Assembly: GCA_943367715.1 (NCBI GenBank)
Contig: CALRJY020000034.1
Span: 1-64,000, forward strand
Direction of reading: 5' to 3'
Origin: JAEYXS01 sp943367715
Lineage (GTDB): Bacteria; Verrucomicrobiota; Verrucomicrobiia; Limisphaerales; JAEYXS01
Length of the DNA: 64,000 bases
This document shows, piece after piece, positions 1 to 9,130 of the stretch. The notes beneath the pieces were generated by a model. That model saw only the letters and a program-made list of their open reading frames with translations. It was not told where the DNA came from and searched no databases. Position 1 is the first letter of the stretch. Each line of letters opens with the position of its first letter. Made by a program: the position numbers and the translations under genes.

Positions 1-369
1 GAGGGGCCTATCTCTCCCCAGGGTCTCGTTCAAAAAGCACCTGCGGGCCGGGTCGGGCTTCCCTCTCCCTCTGCCTCAAATGTTCCCTTGCTCCACCCTC
101 ATTAATTACCACCTCTCCAACATGCAAGGGCCGGGGTGAGGGGGAAGGAGACTTTCCTAAACAAAAATTCGTCAGCTTTTATCATTAAAACAACCACTTC
201 CCTTCCGCCGTTTTTTACTGAACCCAAAACTTATGGGCCGTTCCGTGGCCCCCGGCAGCGGGCGGAGAAAAGGAGCCTTCCATTCTCGACAATGCATTCT
301 CTGAAATTTACGCTGCCATCCATGAAAGGAAGGACGCGCATCTCACAGAGCTTGGTCCCTTAGCTGATT
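1..369. other. Non-coding leader region at window edge
   Basis: No convincing gene. An open frame on the plus strand here has no protein-like composition. The sequence holds C- and G-rich tracts of the kind that recur at 24.4 kb and 21.2 kb, then a more AT-rich stretch before the lipoprotein gene at 370. It may carry that gene's promoter, but I cannot point to clear -35/-10 boxes. Confidence 0.5.
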
Positions 370-939
370 ATGAAACCCGCCATCCTCCTCGGTTTACTCT
401 GCCTCCTCGGATTTTCCGGTTGTGCACACCAACGTGGCGCCGCTCTCACCCGGAATCATGCCGCGGTCATGGATTCGTTGCCCGCAGCCATGAAATCATT
501 GCCCGTTCAGATCATCCCCTCCTTCCAGCACCCCGCCTTGGCCTGGTCCACTGCCGGCATGATGGAGTCCTATGTTTCCTACAACCCCCGTATCGCGGAG
601 CAGTTGCCGTCGGATGTTTTGGCCTTTGCCCTGGTGCATGAGTACGCACATCTCCACCTTAAACACATTGGACCTTTTAGCTCTGGCAACCGGTCCGTTG
701 CCACCGTCAGGGAGCAGGAATTCGCTGCCGACCGTTTCGCGGCGCAGTTCTGGTCCACCAACGACATGAGAGTCGCCCAAGCCGCTGCCGCCTCCTTTCT
801 GTCCCCTGCCGCTAACCGGGCTTTAGGCTCAGAAAAACCTTCACTGCAAGCGGGATATCCGACACGGCAGGAACGCGCCCAGGCGATCCTCGACTATCTC
901 GCCCAAGCTCAGCAAAATTCAGCCCTCAAAGGCCCCTGA
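370..939 (+). CDS. M48-like metalloprotease lipoprotein
   Basis: The predicted protein of 189 residues starts with a lipoprotein signal peptide ending in the lipobox-like FSGC (Cys about residue 18), so it should be anchored in an envelope membrane. A zinc-protease motif HEYAH lies near residue 90 within the longer stretch VHEYAHLHLKH. A second motif, EFAAD, follows about 25 residues later and would supply the third zinc ligand, as in M48-type gluzincins. The protein is much shorter than HtpX or BepA and has no extra membrane segments or TPR repeats, so it is a minimal protease domain. Substrate unknown. The active-site pattern is directly visible; assignment to M48 rather than a neighbouring clan is inference. 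Confidence 0.75.
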   Translation: MKPAILLGLLCLLGFSGCAHQRGAALTRNHAAVMDSLPAAMKSLPVQIIPSFQHPALAWSTAGMMESYVSYNPRIAEQLPSDVLAFALVHEYAHLHLKHIGPFSSGNRSVATVREQEFAADRFAAQFWSTNDMRVAQAAAASFLSPAANRALGSEKPSLQAGYPTRQERAQAILDYLAQAQQNSALKGP

Positions 940-966
940 CCATCTTATGGGTTCCCTCGCTTAATC

Positions 967-1209
967 ATGCACATCGAACATTCCAAGCTGCGGAACGAGT
1001 TCATCTCGTTCTGGTTTGAAACGCGGGTGGAAGGCGTTCTCAGATACGAGACCTTTTTGGATTTCACCCGCCATGAGTGGCATACCTGCCTGCCGGATGA
1101 AGATGCCATACTGCTGAGGGGCACCTGGCCGCCCGGCACTCCTGACGCCAAGGTGATTGCTTTTGTTTCGCCCTTTGTTGAGTCTGCCATACAGAGCGGA
1201 CGCATCTAA
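967..1209 (+). CDS. Small hypothetical protein
   Basis: An 80-residue reading frame on the same strand and 27 bases downstream of the metalloprotease gene. It looks protein-like, with aromatic residues and an alternating hydrophobic pattern, and has no signal peptide or membrane segment. I do not recognise the family. A longer frame exists on the opposite strand (961-1650), but its Gly/Arg/Ser-rich composition is typical of antisense shadow. Called mainly because it and the next small frame tile the plus strand without gaps larger than about 70 bases. Confidence 0.4.
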   Translation: MHIEHSKLRNEFISFWFETRVEGVLRYETFLDFTRHEWHTCLPDEDAILLRGTWPPGTPDAKVIAFVSPFVESAIQSGRI

Positions 1210-1275
1210 GGCGGAAGCTGTGGCAAAACTCACAACACGGACGGCCACCTCGCTGAACTTTACACATAAGCCCTC

Positions 1276-1620
1276 ATGAGCACCTGGCGATACCTCGTTT
1301 CCAAGGTCTGGCTCGCCGTGCGACATCCCCGCATCCGCATGAGCCGATGCTCGTTCCATTCCACCGGGCAAGGCTGGCTCGTGAACCTTTCGTTGCCCGT
1401 AAACAAAATCATCCCGAACTACACGCCAGCGGATGCCCTCCTCTTCCATCAACGTCTTGAGGCCGTTGCCGTGCGATTGGCGTGGATGCTTGGCCCGGGT
1501 GACACCATTCAGTTTGTTTCCGGAGAGGAAGCCACTCCGCGACAATTCTACAAACAGCAACTGACCAAGGATGCGAGTGGCATCAAAATCAGTGAACGGC
1601 GGACCATCCATGAACCCTGA
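1276..1620 (+). CDS. Small hypothetical protein
   Basis: A 114-residue reading frame, 66 bases after the preceding small gene. It begins with a basic, tryptophan-containing N-terminus and includes a central hydrophobic patch, but no clear transmembrane helix, signal peptide or catalytic motif. The preceding small protein and this one may form a two-gene unit. Family not recognised. The antisense frame at 961-1650 covers both, so the strand assignment is a judgement based on residue composition. Confidence 0.4.
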   Translation: MSTWRYLVSKVWLAVRHPRIRMSRCSFHSTGQGWLVNLSLPVNKIIPNYTPADALLFHQRLEAVAVRLAWMLGPGDTIQFVSGEEATPRQFYKQQLTKDASGIKISERRTIHEP

Positions 1621-1718
1621 CCATCCGCCACGCTCGTGCACTAAAACCAAGGCACCCTTGCCGATACCTGAAAAATTTTCATCAGCGCTTCATCCACACC
1701 TCTGATATATTTTCCTCC

Positions 1719-1961
1719 ATGCTCATCACCTACTGGTGCCCCGCCTGTCACGCCTTGCATGGTGAAGGTGCCGTCCGCCAACCCGACGTGGCCGGTGGCG
1801 CAGTTCGCTGTGCCACTACCGGAGCCGCCGTGAAACTGCGCGGCGTCGCTGATGATCCCGATGACATGAACTACGGCAAACCCCGCTGCCGCATCTGCCT
1901 CAGCGAACTCAAGAACCCTGCCGCACCTTGCCCCGAATGCGGCACCCCGCCGGCCGCTTGA
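1719..1961 (+). CDS. Small zinc-ribbon protein
   Basis: An 80-residue protein with two halves. The N-terminal part has a CPAC pair (residues 7-10) and a further Cys near 31. The C-terminal part has CRIC and CPEC pairs spaced like a rubredoxin-type zinc ribbon (CxxC-x(n)-CxxC). It is probably a cytosolic metal-binding adaptor or nucleic-acid/protein-binding domain; no catalytic domain is present. Its TGA stop abuts the reverse-strand stop of the next gene exactly (TGATCA at 1959-1964), so the two genes converge with no spacer. The zinc-binding cysteines are visible; function unknown. Confidence 0.65.
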   Translation: MLITYWCPACHALHGEGAVRQPDVAGGAVRCATTGAAVKLRGVADDPDDMNYGKPRCRICLSELKNPAAPCPECGTPPAA

Positions 1962-3452
1962 TCAGGGCTTCAGGAAGAACACGTACGGATTCTCCACCCG
2001 CCCGCCACTGCTCACGATCACTGCGCGTCCGCCACTGGTCGTCGCGGCGCTGTTTAGACCCACGATCGTGCTCTCGATATTCACCGTCGTCAGCACCGGT
2101 GCGCCATCCTTGCCCGCTGCTGCCGCCGTATACTTCGTCCAATAAGAAGTCACCGTCCCCACCGAGTTCAAACCGCCCGTTCCCGTGTGTGACGACGTGG
2201 CCTTGGCTCCATTAGCCGTCAACTGCTGTGGCGCGCTCCAGTTGCCCTTGCCATCGAATTTGCTGAGATAAAGCTCCAGATCATCCGGGCTATAACCGCC
2301 CCTCTCCGAGAACGCCACCGTCAAGGCCGATTGCCCATTCGCCAGTGGGTGGAGCTGCCAATTGACCACCAGTCCTGGCCCGCTCTTCGGCTCGATGATA
2401 TTCACGAAATCACCCAGCTCGCCCTCCGTCACCGGATACGCCCGCACACATTGCTTCTCGGACTTTTCCGGCGCGCGGACCAGCCATTCCTTTCCGTTCG
2501 CATCCACCACCAGCACCGGCGGGTTGTTGAAGTTGTTATAGGTCTGATGCTTCTCGTACGAATACAATGTGGAGAACTTCTTCCCATCCCAATGGCGGAT
2601 GCGCTTGCCCGTCTGCTGGTCGGACGGCCCATCCGTAAGGCCCGGGTCTTCCGCTACGAAATGCGCGATGCCTTCTGCATCCACATACCCGCGCAGATTC
2701 AGCAAGCCTTCCTTCTTCGGCACCGTATCCTCATACTTCACGTGAATACCCTTCTTGCTCATCTCCGCCTGCTCCTCCTTGGTCGGTATCACTTGCGGCG
2801 TGATGATGTCCTTCACCTCGCCCAAGGCGGCACCATTCAATGCCGCGTGTCTCACCTGGTTGGCATAGGTGTAGGAGGCCCAGCCCAGCGCCTTCGCCCC
2901 ATCCTTCGACATCTGGCTCCAGACGATATGCGCGGTGCCTTTCGGATCAACCGCCACAAACCACGAAAACGTCGGCACCTTATCATCCCCGATCAGCTTG
3001 CGATTCGACCACGTGCCCCCTTCCAGACTGCGGAACACAAGCTTTCCCACCGCTGCCCCACCCGGCCCATCCAGCAATTCATTCGCGCTGACGTATTTCC
3101 ACACGCAATAGATACGGCCCTGCGCATCCTGCACCAGCCGCGTGAAGCTCGCTGCTTGGCCAGATTCATCATCGCTCAGATTCTTCGGCTCCGTCCACGT
3201 CTTGCCGTTATCCCTGCTCGTCCGGTGATAAACATACTCCGGCTTCCCATGCGCCGGTCGCTCCGTGAAGACGGAATGCACCGCCCCATCCGCCGCCACC
3301 AGCACGTCCGTGTATGTCGCCAGACCAGAGGTCGAGAGCTTCACCATCTTGTCCGCTGGCACGGCGGCCGCGGCATTGGCTGGTGAACGGTCACAACCCA
3401 GGACGGTTAACGTGAGCAGGGCAACAGCACAGAACTTGGCGATTTGTTTCAT
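1962..3452 (-). CDS. BNR-repeat (sialidase-like) lipoprotein
   Basis: The start at 3452 is chosen because it places MKQIAKF and a hydrophobic stretch directly before the lipobox VLGC, giving a 496-residue lipoprotein; the frame is open 13 codons further upstream. A clear Asp-box, SRDNGKTW, lies about 80 residues in. The rest has the beta-rich, Trp/Gly-turn character of a six-bladed exo-sialidase/BNR propeller. Such proteins bind or cleave glycans, but many BNR lipoproteins are not sialidases, and I cannot verify the catalytic Arg triad and Tyr/Glu pair. Location fits the polysaccharide-use theme of the window. No partner gene is adjacent; the next plus-strand gene, recN, is divergent. Confidence 0.65.
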   Translation of the reverse strand: MKQIAKFCAVALLTLTVLGCDRSPANAAAAVPADKMVKLSTSGLATYTDVLVAADGAVHSVFTERPAHGKPEYVYHRTSRDNGKTWTEPKNLSDDESGQAASFTRLVQDAQGRIYCVWKYVSANELLDGPGGAAVGKLVFRSLEGGTWSNRKLIGDDKVPTFSWFVAVDPKGTAHIVWSQMSKDGAKALGWASYTYANQVRHAALNGAALGEVKDIITPQVIPTKEEQAEMSKKGIHVKYEDTVPKKEGLLNLRGYVDAEGIAHFVAEDPGLTDGPSDQQTGKRIRHWDGKKFSTLYSYEKHQTYNNFNNPPVLVVDANGKEWLVRAPEKSEKQCVRAYPVTEGELGDFVNIIEPKSGPGLVVNWQLHPLANGQSALTVAFSERGGYSPDDLELYLSKFDGKGNWSAPQQLTANGAKATSSHTGTGGLNSVGTVTSYWTKYTAAAAGKDGAPVLTTVNIESTIVGLNSAATTSGGRAVIVSSGGRVENPYVFFLKP

Positions 3453-3736
3453 GGCGATACGAATGACGAACGCGTAAGCCAGAACATTCATCGGCCAACG
3501 CAGCCCTCAACGTTGCCTTGAATCGTCCACTTGTCCATTCCTACTCATCGTAGCCGACCCGCATGCGGGATGAGGAGGCGGAACTGACTCTTTCCGATCC
3601 GATGCGTCCAACTTATCCCCGCTTGGATACTTGAAGTTTCTCTGGTGTTTGGAGCTTTGGATTTGGAGTTTTCCTTTCGGTCATTTGCTTGCCCCTTCGC
3701 CCGCTTCCCGGCAGATTCCCCGCGAACGAAAGCGGC

Positions 3737-5425
3737 ATGTTAACCACATTGCGCATCAAGAACCTCGCGCTGGTCAGTGACCTGACGGTGGAGTTCCGCC
3801 CCGGCTTCAACGCCCTCACCGGCGAGACCGGCGCGGGCAAGTCCATCATCATCGGCGCGCTGAACCTGCTGCTTGGCGAGCGCGCGGACCGCACCCTCAT
3901 CCGCAGCGGCACCGATGGCTGCACCGTGGAAGGCGCCTTCGACGTCTCGCAACTCAAGGCCCCGCTCAAAGAATTTCTCGACGAAAACGGTCTCGAACCT
4001 TGCGAAGATGGCCAACTCGTCATCAAGCGCACCTTCACGGCCACCGGCACCAACCGCCAGTTCGTGAACGGCTCGCCCACCACGCTCAATGCCCTTGGCT
4101 CTCTCGGCGAATGGCTCGTGGACATGCACGGCCCGCACGATCACCAATCCTTGCTGCATGCTTCCAAGCAATTGGAAATCCTCGATTCCTTCGGTGGCCT
4201 GGCCGAAGCCCGCGCCCAGTTCACCACCTTGGTGAAGCAGCGTCAGGAACTCGAAGCCCAAAAGGCCGACCTCGTCGTGGACGAACGCACCTACGCGCAA
4301 CAGCTCGACCTCCTCCGCCACCAGACTAACGAGATCACCGCCGCCCGCCTAAAACCGGATGAGGAAGCCGGCCTCGATGAAGAATATCAACGCGGCACCA
4401 ACTCCGCCCGCCTCATCGAGCTCAGCCGCAACGCCCTTGGCGTGCTCTCCGAAGCCGAGGGCAACGTGATGGATCAGCTCGGCACCATCGGCCGCACCTT
4501 GCACGAGCTGCAACGCATCGATGCCTCCGCCGCCTCCATGGCCGAACAGCACGAAGCCGCCGTCTCCACTCTGAATGATTTGCAGCACGCGCTCACGCAA
4601 TACGCCGATCGCGTGGACATCGACCCCGAACGCCTCGCAGAAGTCGAGCAGCGCCTGAACCTCATCCACTCGCTCAAGCGCAAATACGGTTCCACGCTGA
4701 GCGACGTAATCGCTTTCGGTGTCGAAAGCGCGGATAAACTCCGCCAGTTGGAAAGCCGCGATGCCGAACTGGAACACATCAACAACGGCCTCACCAAGCT
4801 GAACAAACAATTGCTCGAAGCCGGCAAAGACCTCAGTGCGAAACGCAAGAAGCTCTTGCCCAAGCTGAGCAAAGCCGTCGTCACCCAGCTCGCCGACCTC
4901 GGCTTCAAGCAAAGCCAGTTCGATGTGCGTGTCGAGAGCGCCACCGAAGTCTCTGCCGACAAACTCCCCGCCAGCTCCGGCCTGGACACGATTGAATTTC
5001 TCTTCGCCCCGAATCCCGGTGAGCCCGCGCATCCGCTCCGCGCCATCGCCTCCTCCGGTGAAATGGCCCGCGTGATGCTCGCTCTCAAGACCGTCCTTGC
5101 CGCGCACGACCAGATTCCCGTGCTCGTCTTCGATGAAGTCGATGCCAACGTCGGCGGCGAAACCGCGAATGCCGTCGGCGACAAGATGCGCCAGATCGGT
5201 GCGAACCGCCAAGCCCTCTGCATCACGCACCTCGCTCCTGTCGCCGCGTGTGCTGATGCTCACTACGTCGTCTCCAAAAACGTCGCCGATGGCCGCACCA
5301 CCACGTCTCTTGAATTGCTCGATGAAAAAGCCCGCGTGAGCGAGATCGCCCGCATGCTCGGCGGCCAATCCGCCGCCGCCCGCACCCACGCCGAATCCCT
5401 CCTCAAGAGCGCGAAACGAAAGTAG
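3737..5425 (+). CDS. recN: DNA repair protein RecN
   Basis: RecN is an SMC-like ATPase that acts at double-strand breaks in recombinational repair. The start at 3737 (MLTTLRIKNLAL) gives 562 residues, the usual RecN length; an upstream in-frame start would add a non-conserved leader. Walker A is GETGAGKS at residues 29-36. A long helical, Gln/Glu/Leu-rich coiled-coil region fills the middle. The C-terminal half carries the SSGEMARVMLALK signature and the Walker B/D-loop stretch VLVFDEVDANVGG. All key motifs are intact. The gene is single, with divergent and convergent neighbours; two small palindromes follow the stop codon. Confidence 0.95.
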   Translation: MLTTLRIKNLALVSDLTVEFRPGFNALTGETGAGKSIIIGALNLLLGERADRTLIRSGTDGCTVEGAFDVSQLKAPLKEFLDENGLEPCEDGQLVIKRTFTATGTNRQFVNGSPTTLNALGSLGEWLVDMHGPHDHQSLLHASKQLEILDSFGGLAEARAQFTTLVKQRQELEAQKADLVVDERTYAQQLDLLRHQTNEITAARLKPDEEAGLDEEYQRGTNSARLIELSRNALGVLSEAEGNVMDQLGTIGRTLHELQRIDASAASMAEQHEAAVSTLNDLQHALTQYADRVDIDPERLAEVEQRLNLIHSLKRKYGSTLSDVIAFGVESADKLRQLESRDAELEHINNGLTKLNKQLLEAGKDLSAKRKKLLPKLSKAVVTQLADLGFKQSQFDVRVESATEVSADKLPASSGLDTIEFLFAPNPGEPAHPLRAIASSGEMARVMLALKTVLAAHDQIPVLVFDEVDANVGGETANAVGDKMRQIGANRQALCITHLAPVAACADAHYVVSKNVADGRTTTSLELLDEKARVSEIARMLGGQSAAARTHAESLLKSAKRK

Positions 5426-5426
5426 C

Positions 5427-5466
5427 GCAGGTTGGCAACCTGCTGTGTCGCCGACTGGTAGTCGGC
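5427..5466. repeat. Tandem palindromes after recN
   Basis: Two adjacent perfect hairpins begin two bases after the recN stop: GCAGGTTGGCAACCTGC (8-bp arms) and GCCGACTGGTAGTCGGC (7-bp arms, 3-base loop). There is no U-tract, so this is not a classical intrinsic terminator, although it could stabilise the mRNA end. The modular look suggests a dispersed repeat unit. Confidence 0.6.
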
Positions 5467-5604
5467 AGGCCTCGCGTAACTTCCCAATCGCCCGAATTTC
5501 ATTGTCCCGTGGGAGGGCAAAGCGGTTTATCCAGGCTGTGCTGACATCGGCTACCTCGCGTTGCCGTCACCGTGGAATTTGAGGCAATGCAGATGCTCTG
5601 ATAC

Positions 5605-6069
5605 TCATTTCTTTTTAGCATTCATCTCATCGAGTATCAGGTCCAAGTTACCAATAACAAAAGGGTCTCTGAAAAGGCCATTTGTTTTGCATTCTTGCAG
5701 CCAAGAACGGAAAGGTTCCGCATGATCGCTCAGAAGCCGAAACTCTTGAATCGCAGCCCTCCGCAAACCATTGTTTGAGAAGCCACTATTGGTATAGTGG
5801 TTGAGCACCGTTTGTTGTAAAGTTAACCATTCTTGAATCTCTTTCGATGATGCACGATTAAGCGTCGTGTCGAGATCTCTCCATATCACTTCCGCCTCAT
5901 ATTCATTCGTGCTGGCGAGAAAAGCAGCTTGTTTTGATTGAAAGCTTACGGCCGAAGTTTGAGCTAGTGGTTTTTGCGGCTGTGCTGGAGAACATCCGGC
6001 TGCCAACATTATCATTGCAACACCCAAGACCAACAAGAGAACTTCGTTCAAGAAGGGTCTTTTGATCAT
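5605..6069 (-). CDS. Hypothetical lipoprotein
   Basis: A 154-residue protein with a strong lipoprotein signal: basic start, hydrophobic core VLLLVLGVAMIMLA, and lipobox LAAGC. The mature part is helical and Leu/Glu/Asn-rich, without Cys pairs or known motifs. It lies 8 bases downstream of the DUF4129 gene on the same strand, so it may be the last gene of the MoxR-DUF58-DUF4129 operon. Its base composition is more AT-rich than the operon's, which hints at a separate origin. Family not recognised. Confidence 0.6.
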   Translation of the reverse strand: MIKRPFLNEVLLLVLGVAMIMLAAGCSPAQPQKPLAQTSAVSFQSKQAAFLASTNEYEAEVIWRDLDTTLNRASSKEIQEWLTLQQTVLNHYTNSGFSNNGLRRAAIQEFRLLSDHAEPFRSWLQECKTNGLFRDPFVIGNLDLILDEMNAKKK

Positions 6070-6077
6070 AATATTGA

Positions 6078-7808
6078 TTACGCCCCCACCGCCTCAGCCA
6101 CGCACATAAACTCCCACAAACTCCGCGCATTCTGCACCACACTTTCCGGCGGTGCCTGTTGCGCATACGCCATCCGCGTATAAAACCACGCCAGTTGCCG
6201 CACATCGTCCGCCAGCAACGGCTCCTTCTGCCCCAGCCGGTTGGCGAATTCATACGGCGTCTCCCCGTGTCCCCGCGCGTTCCGATGATCCACCGCCCAG
6301 CATTGCAGCGCCTCAAACGTATATCGCACCAGTTCTTCGGGGGCCATCGCGCTTGCCTGACCCGTATTGAACGGATTGCTGAACTCGCTAAAATGCCGCT
6401 TGGGCGCCTCTACCTTGACTGGTTCTACAGCCTCCGGCCGAGGCCGACGTTTCAATGCATCCAGCAGATCACGGAAGAATTTGCAGATCGCCTGCCACAG
6501 CGAAACCAACGTCTGCTTGATGATCTGCCGATAACGCCAGATGAGATAAAGCGCCGTCAATGCGAGCAACGCGTAGATGATCCATTTAATCCAATTCGTC
6601 TTCTCCTCTTGCGGCGTCAGGGTCGGTTGCTCCGTCGGATTCTCCGGTCGTTGTCCTTCGCCGTCTTTCTTCCCTTCGTTAGAGACTTCGCCTTTCTTCG
6701 CCTCATCTTTCTGCTCGCCTGATTCGCTTTTTTGCTTCCCCTTACCTTCACCTTTTTCATCCCCCTCACCCGTCTTGCCCTTGCTCTCACCTTTTTTCTC
6801 CCCGCCACTGCCTTTCTCCTGCTCTTCGCCCTTGGGTTCGCCTTCGCCCTCACCCTTGCGCTTGCCTTCACCTTCGCCCGCTTCACCACCCAGTATGGAA
6901 TACTTGGACGCTTTCAGCTCCAGCTCCTTGCTCACCTTGTTGACGATGTCCGGCAGCGTGAACCGCGCATTCGGCCGCGGCAGCAATAGGCACGCTCCCA
7001 TCACCAGCGCCGCGAGTATCAAACCATAGACCATCCACGATCCCGTGATGATCACCGGCATCTCCAACCGCCGTTGCCGCAAATAACGCCGCAACCCTAA
7101 GAAACTCGTGAGCAACAACAACACCAGCGAAGCCGCCACATATACGGCCAGCAACGTGAACCCTAACCGCCGATCCGGCGAATCCACCGAACCAAACTTC
7201 AACTGCCCGATGCCAAAGAGCGGCAGTGCCAGCAGCGAAAACAAGATGATCCAGATGCCCGGCGCGTGTGGTTGCCCCTTGCGATTCGCTTGGCTGCCGA
7301 AGAGATGCTGCCACCACAATCGCCGTTTGCGCCGCAGTTGATGCTTCTTCGCGTCGGCCTCCGCTTCCTTCGCCGCCTCTCCACCTAGCCCCGAGGCCTC
7401 CAGCAAACCTTGTCCCGACGAATCCTCATCATCATCGATCAATGTGCAGTCCCATGTGAGTTGGCTCGTGCACCACCAGATAAAACAAAGTATCCCGAGC
7501 AAGATAAACAACGGCACGCCAAAGCCCAGAAACCGCCAGAAGAACACCGCGATCGCACTGCCCAACAGCAGCCCATACACCGCCGAACGCTCCGTGCTGT
7601 ATTGGATGCCGATGCGCGAGGTGAGCACCGACGCCAGCACGAACCAGCACAGCGCCCAGTTCACGCGCGAGGCATAGCGGCCGGTATAGCCGATCTTCGC
7701 GAGGAACAGCGCGAGACTCCCTACCATGATCATGATGACGAGCGGACAAACGAGGATCACCAGATGATCCACAATCGTCTTCTGCGGCGGTGGCTGGTAT
7801 GCACTCAT
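6078..7808 (-). CDS. DUF4129-domain membrane protein
   Basis: The start at 7808 (MSAYQPPPQ) overlaps the stop of the upstream DUF58 gene as ATGA, implying translational coupling, and gives 576 residues. About four to six membrane helices lie in residues 15-275. Residues 309-392 are a Lys/Glu/Gly low-complexity stretch. A further helix (about 406-425) precedes a C-terminal domain of about 140 residues rich in Trp/Tyr and Ala (LRRY/WAV-type pattern), matching the DUF4129 domain found at the end of TgpA-like transglutaminases. The transglutaminase core itself is absent. In MoxR/DUF58 clusters such proteins form a membrane partner of the AAA+ ATPase. Function in this organism unknown. Confidence 0.7.
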   Translation of the reverse strand: MSAYQPPPQKTIVDHLVILVCPLVIMIMVGSLALFLAKIGYTGRYASRVNWALCWFVLASVLTSRIGIQYSTERSAVYGLLLGSAIAVFFWRFLGFGVPLFILLGILCFIWWCTSQLTWDCTLIDDDEDSSGQGLLEASGLGGEAAKEAEADAKKHQLRRKRRLWWQHLFGSQANRKGQPHAPGIWIILFSLLALPLFGIGQLKFGSVDSPDRRLGFTLLAVYVAASLVLLLLTSFLGLRRYLRQRRLEMPVIITGSWMVYGLILAALVMGACLLLPRPNARFTLPDIVNKVSKELELKASKYSILGGEAGEGEGKRKGEGEGEPKGEEQEKGSGGEKKGESKGKTGEGDEKGEGKGKQKSESGEQKDEAKKGEVSNEGKKDGEGQRPENPTEQPTLTPQEEKTNWIKWIIYALLALTALYLIWRYRQIIKQTLVSLWQAICKFFRDLLDALKRRPRPEAVEPVKVEAPKRHFSEFSNPFNTGQASAMAPEELVRYTFEALQCWAVDHRNARGHGETPYEFANRLGQKEPLLADDVRQLAWFYTRMAYAQQAPPESVVQNARSLWEFMCVAEAVGA

Positions 7809-9130
7809 CGCCACACCTCGCTCGCACACAAGGACGACAATCCGGCCTCGTCAAAGATCCAGCGGAACTCGATTCCTTCCGCCAGCAACCGTTCCGCCCA
7901 CACCGGCGGCTTCGCCCAATCGTGGTAATCTTCGTCCCCGAACGTGATCATCACCGCGAACACCTTGAAGCCGCTTCGCTGCAGCGCTCCCAACGCGAAG
8001 GCCATCTCCTCCGTGATCTGTGGCACCACCACCATCACCGTCGTGTCGCGTGACATCCGCGACTCCACCTCGTTCAAAAGTTGTGAGAGAGTCAGCCCAT
8101 CATTCCATTCCATCCGCGCCAGCGTTTCGCGCAGATGGGCGAAATGTTCGTCGCCCGTGTTCGCTTCCAAGATCACCGGACGCAAGCGATCCGGTCGTGC
8201 CGAGGGAGCGACGACCTGTTGCGCCGCATCCCGTGTGGTGAACTCAAACCGCCAGCCTTCAGTGGCCACGCGCTCCGCCGCATCCCGCGCATTGGTGGCA
8301 AATGCGAATTGTTCACCCAGTTCGTAGAGCGTGTTCGCGATAGACACCACCGTGGTCACCGCCAGTTCCGCGCGATACTCCGCTCCCGGCACGTTGAAAT
8401 TATCCCGATGAAAATCCAGCACGAGCGTAGCCCCGGCGATACATGAGGGCTCGAAGGTCTTGCATTGCAGCACCCCCGTGCGGGCAGTGGCCCGCCAGTG
8501 GATGCGGTTTAGCGCATCGCCATCTACATACTGGCGCACGCCCGACATGCGCGCCGTGTCCTCAAACAGCCGGTGCGTCAGCCGTATCTCGCCCAACGGA
8601 CGATGCGACGCAATATCGTATCCCTCCAACGGTACCACATGCGGCAACACCGTCACGTAATGCGGTAACGTCAGCACACGATAGCGCCGATGCAGTCCAA
8701 ACAAATCCCCGCTCTCCACCAGCAAAGGCCCGATCTGATAATATCCTCGGCGCAAAAACGTGATGTCATACGAGATCACTTTGTCACCGCGTGAGGGAAT
8801 GCGCACCAGTTGCATGCGTGAGCCATCCAGCTTCAGTTGCGCGGGGCTCGCCGTAAGCGCTTCCTTCGGCAGTGAATCTTCCAGCAATGCCCACGGCACC
8901 GCCAGCGGGCTACTGTTGCTCAGTGTCACTTCCACCGGCAGATTGCCGCCCACCTCCAACTGCGTTTCCCAGCAGCGCCGTTTCGCGGAGAGGCTCTCGA
9001 TCCAGGTGCGCGCCAGCAGACGGCTGACGAAGAGCACGCCCAGCAGCACATACATGGCATAGACCAGCAGCTCGAGCCGCAGGACCAGCCCGGCCACCAG
9101 CAACACTAGCGCTCCTATGATCCATTTCAT
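7805..9130 (-). CDS. DUF58 domain protein
   Basis: A 441-residue protein with two N-terminal membrane helices (about residues 3-40) followed by a long beta-rich extracytoplasmic or cytoplasmic region and the DUF58 signature RIHWRATARTG near residue 230. DUF58 proteins have a von Willebrand A-like fold and nearly always sit next to MoxR ATPases, probably as substrate or adaptor subunits. Both gene borders are ATGA overlaps: with moxR upstream (9127-9130) and the DUF4129 gene downstream (7805-7808). The tight coupling argues that the three products work as one complex. Confidence 0.85.
   Translation of the reverse strand: MKWIIGALVLLVAGLVLRLELLVYAMYVLLGVLFVSRLLARTWIESLSAKRRCWETQLEVGGNLPVEVTLSNSSPLAVPWALLEDSLPKEALTASPAQLKLDGSRMQLVRIPSRGDKVISYDITFLRRGYYQIGPLLVESGDLFGLHRRYRVLTLPHYVTVLPHVVPLEGYDIASHRPLGEIRLTHRLFEDTARMSGVRQYVDGDALNRIHWRATARTGVLQCKTFEPSCIAGATLVLDFHRDNFNVPGAEYRAELAVTTVVSIANTLYELGEQFAFATNARDAAERVATEGWRFEFTTRDAAQQVVAPSARPDRLRPVILEANTGDEHFAHLRETLARMEWNDGLTLSQLLNEVESRMSRDTTVMVVVPQITEEMAFALGALQRSGFKVFAVMITFGDEDYHDWAKPPVWAERLLAEGIEFRWIFDEAGLSSLCASEVWR

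Noticed and set aside
961..1650. 229-codon minus-strand frame
   Set aside because: Composition rich in Gly, Arg and Ser with no motif; plus-strand small frames preferred, at low confidence.
2331..3386. 351-codon plus-strand frame over the BNR lipoprotein
   Set aside because: Arg/His/Pro-rich shadow; the minus-strand protein has a lipobox and Asp-box.
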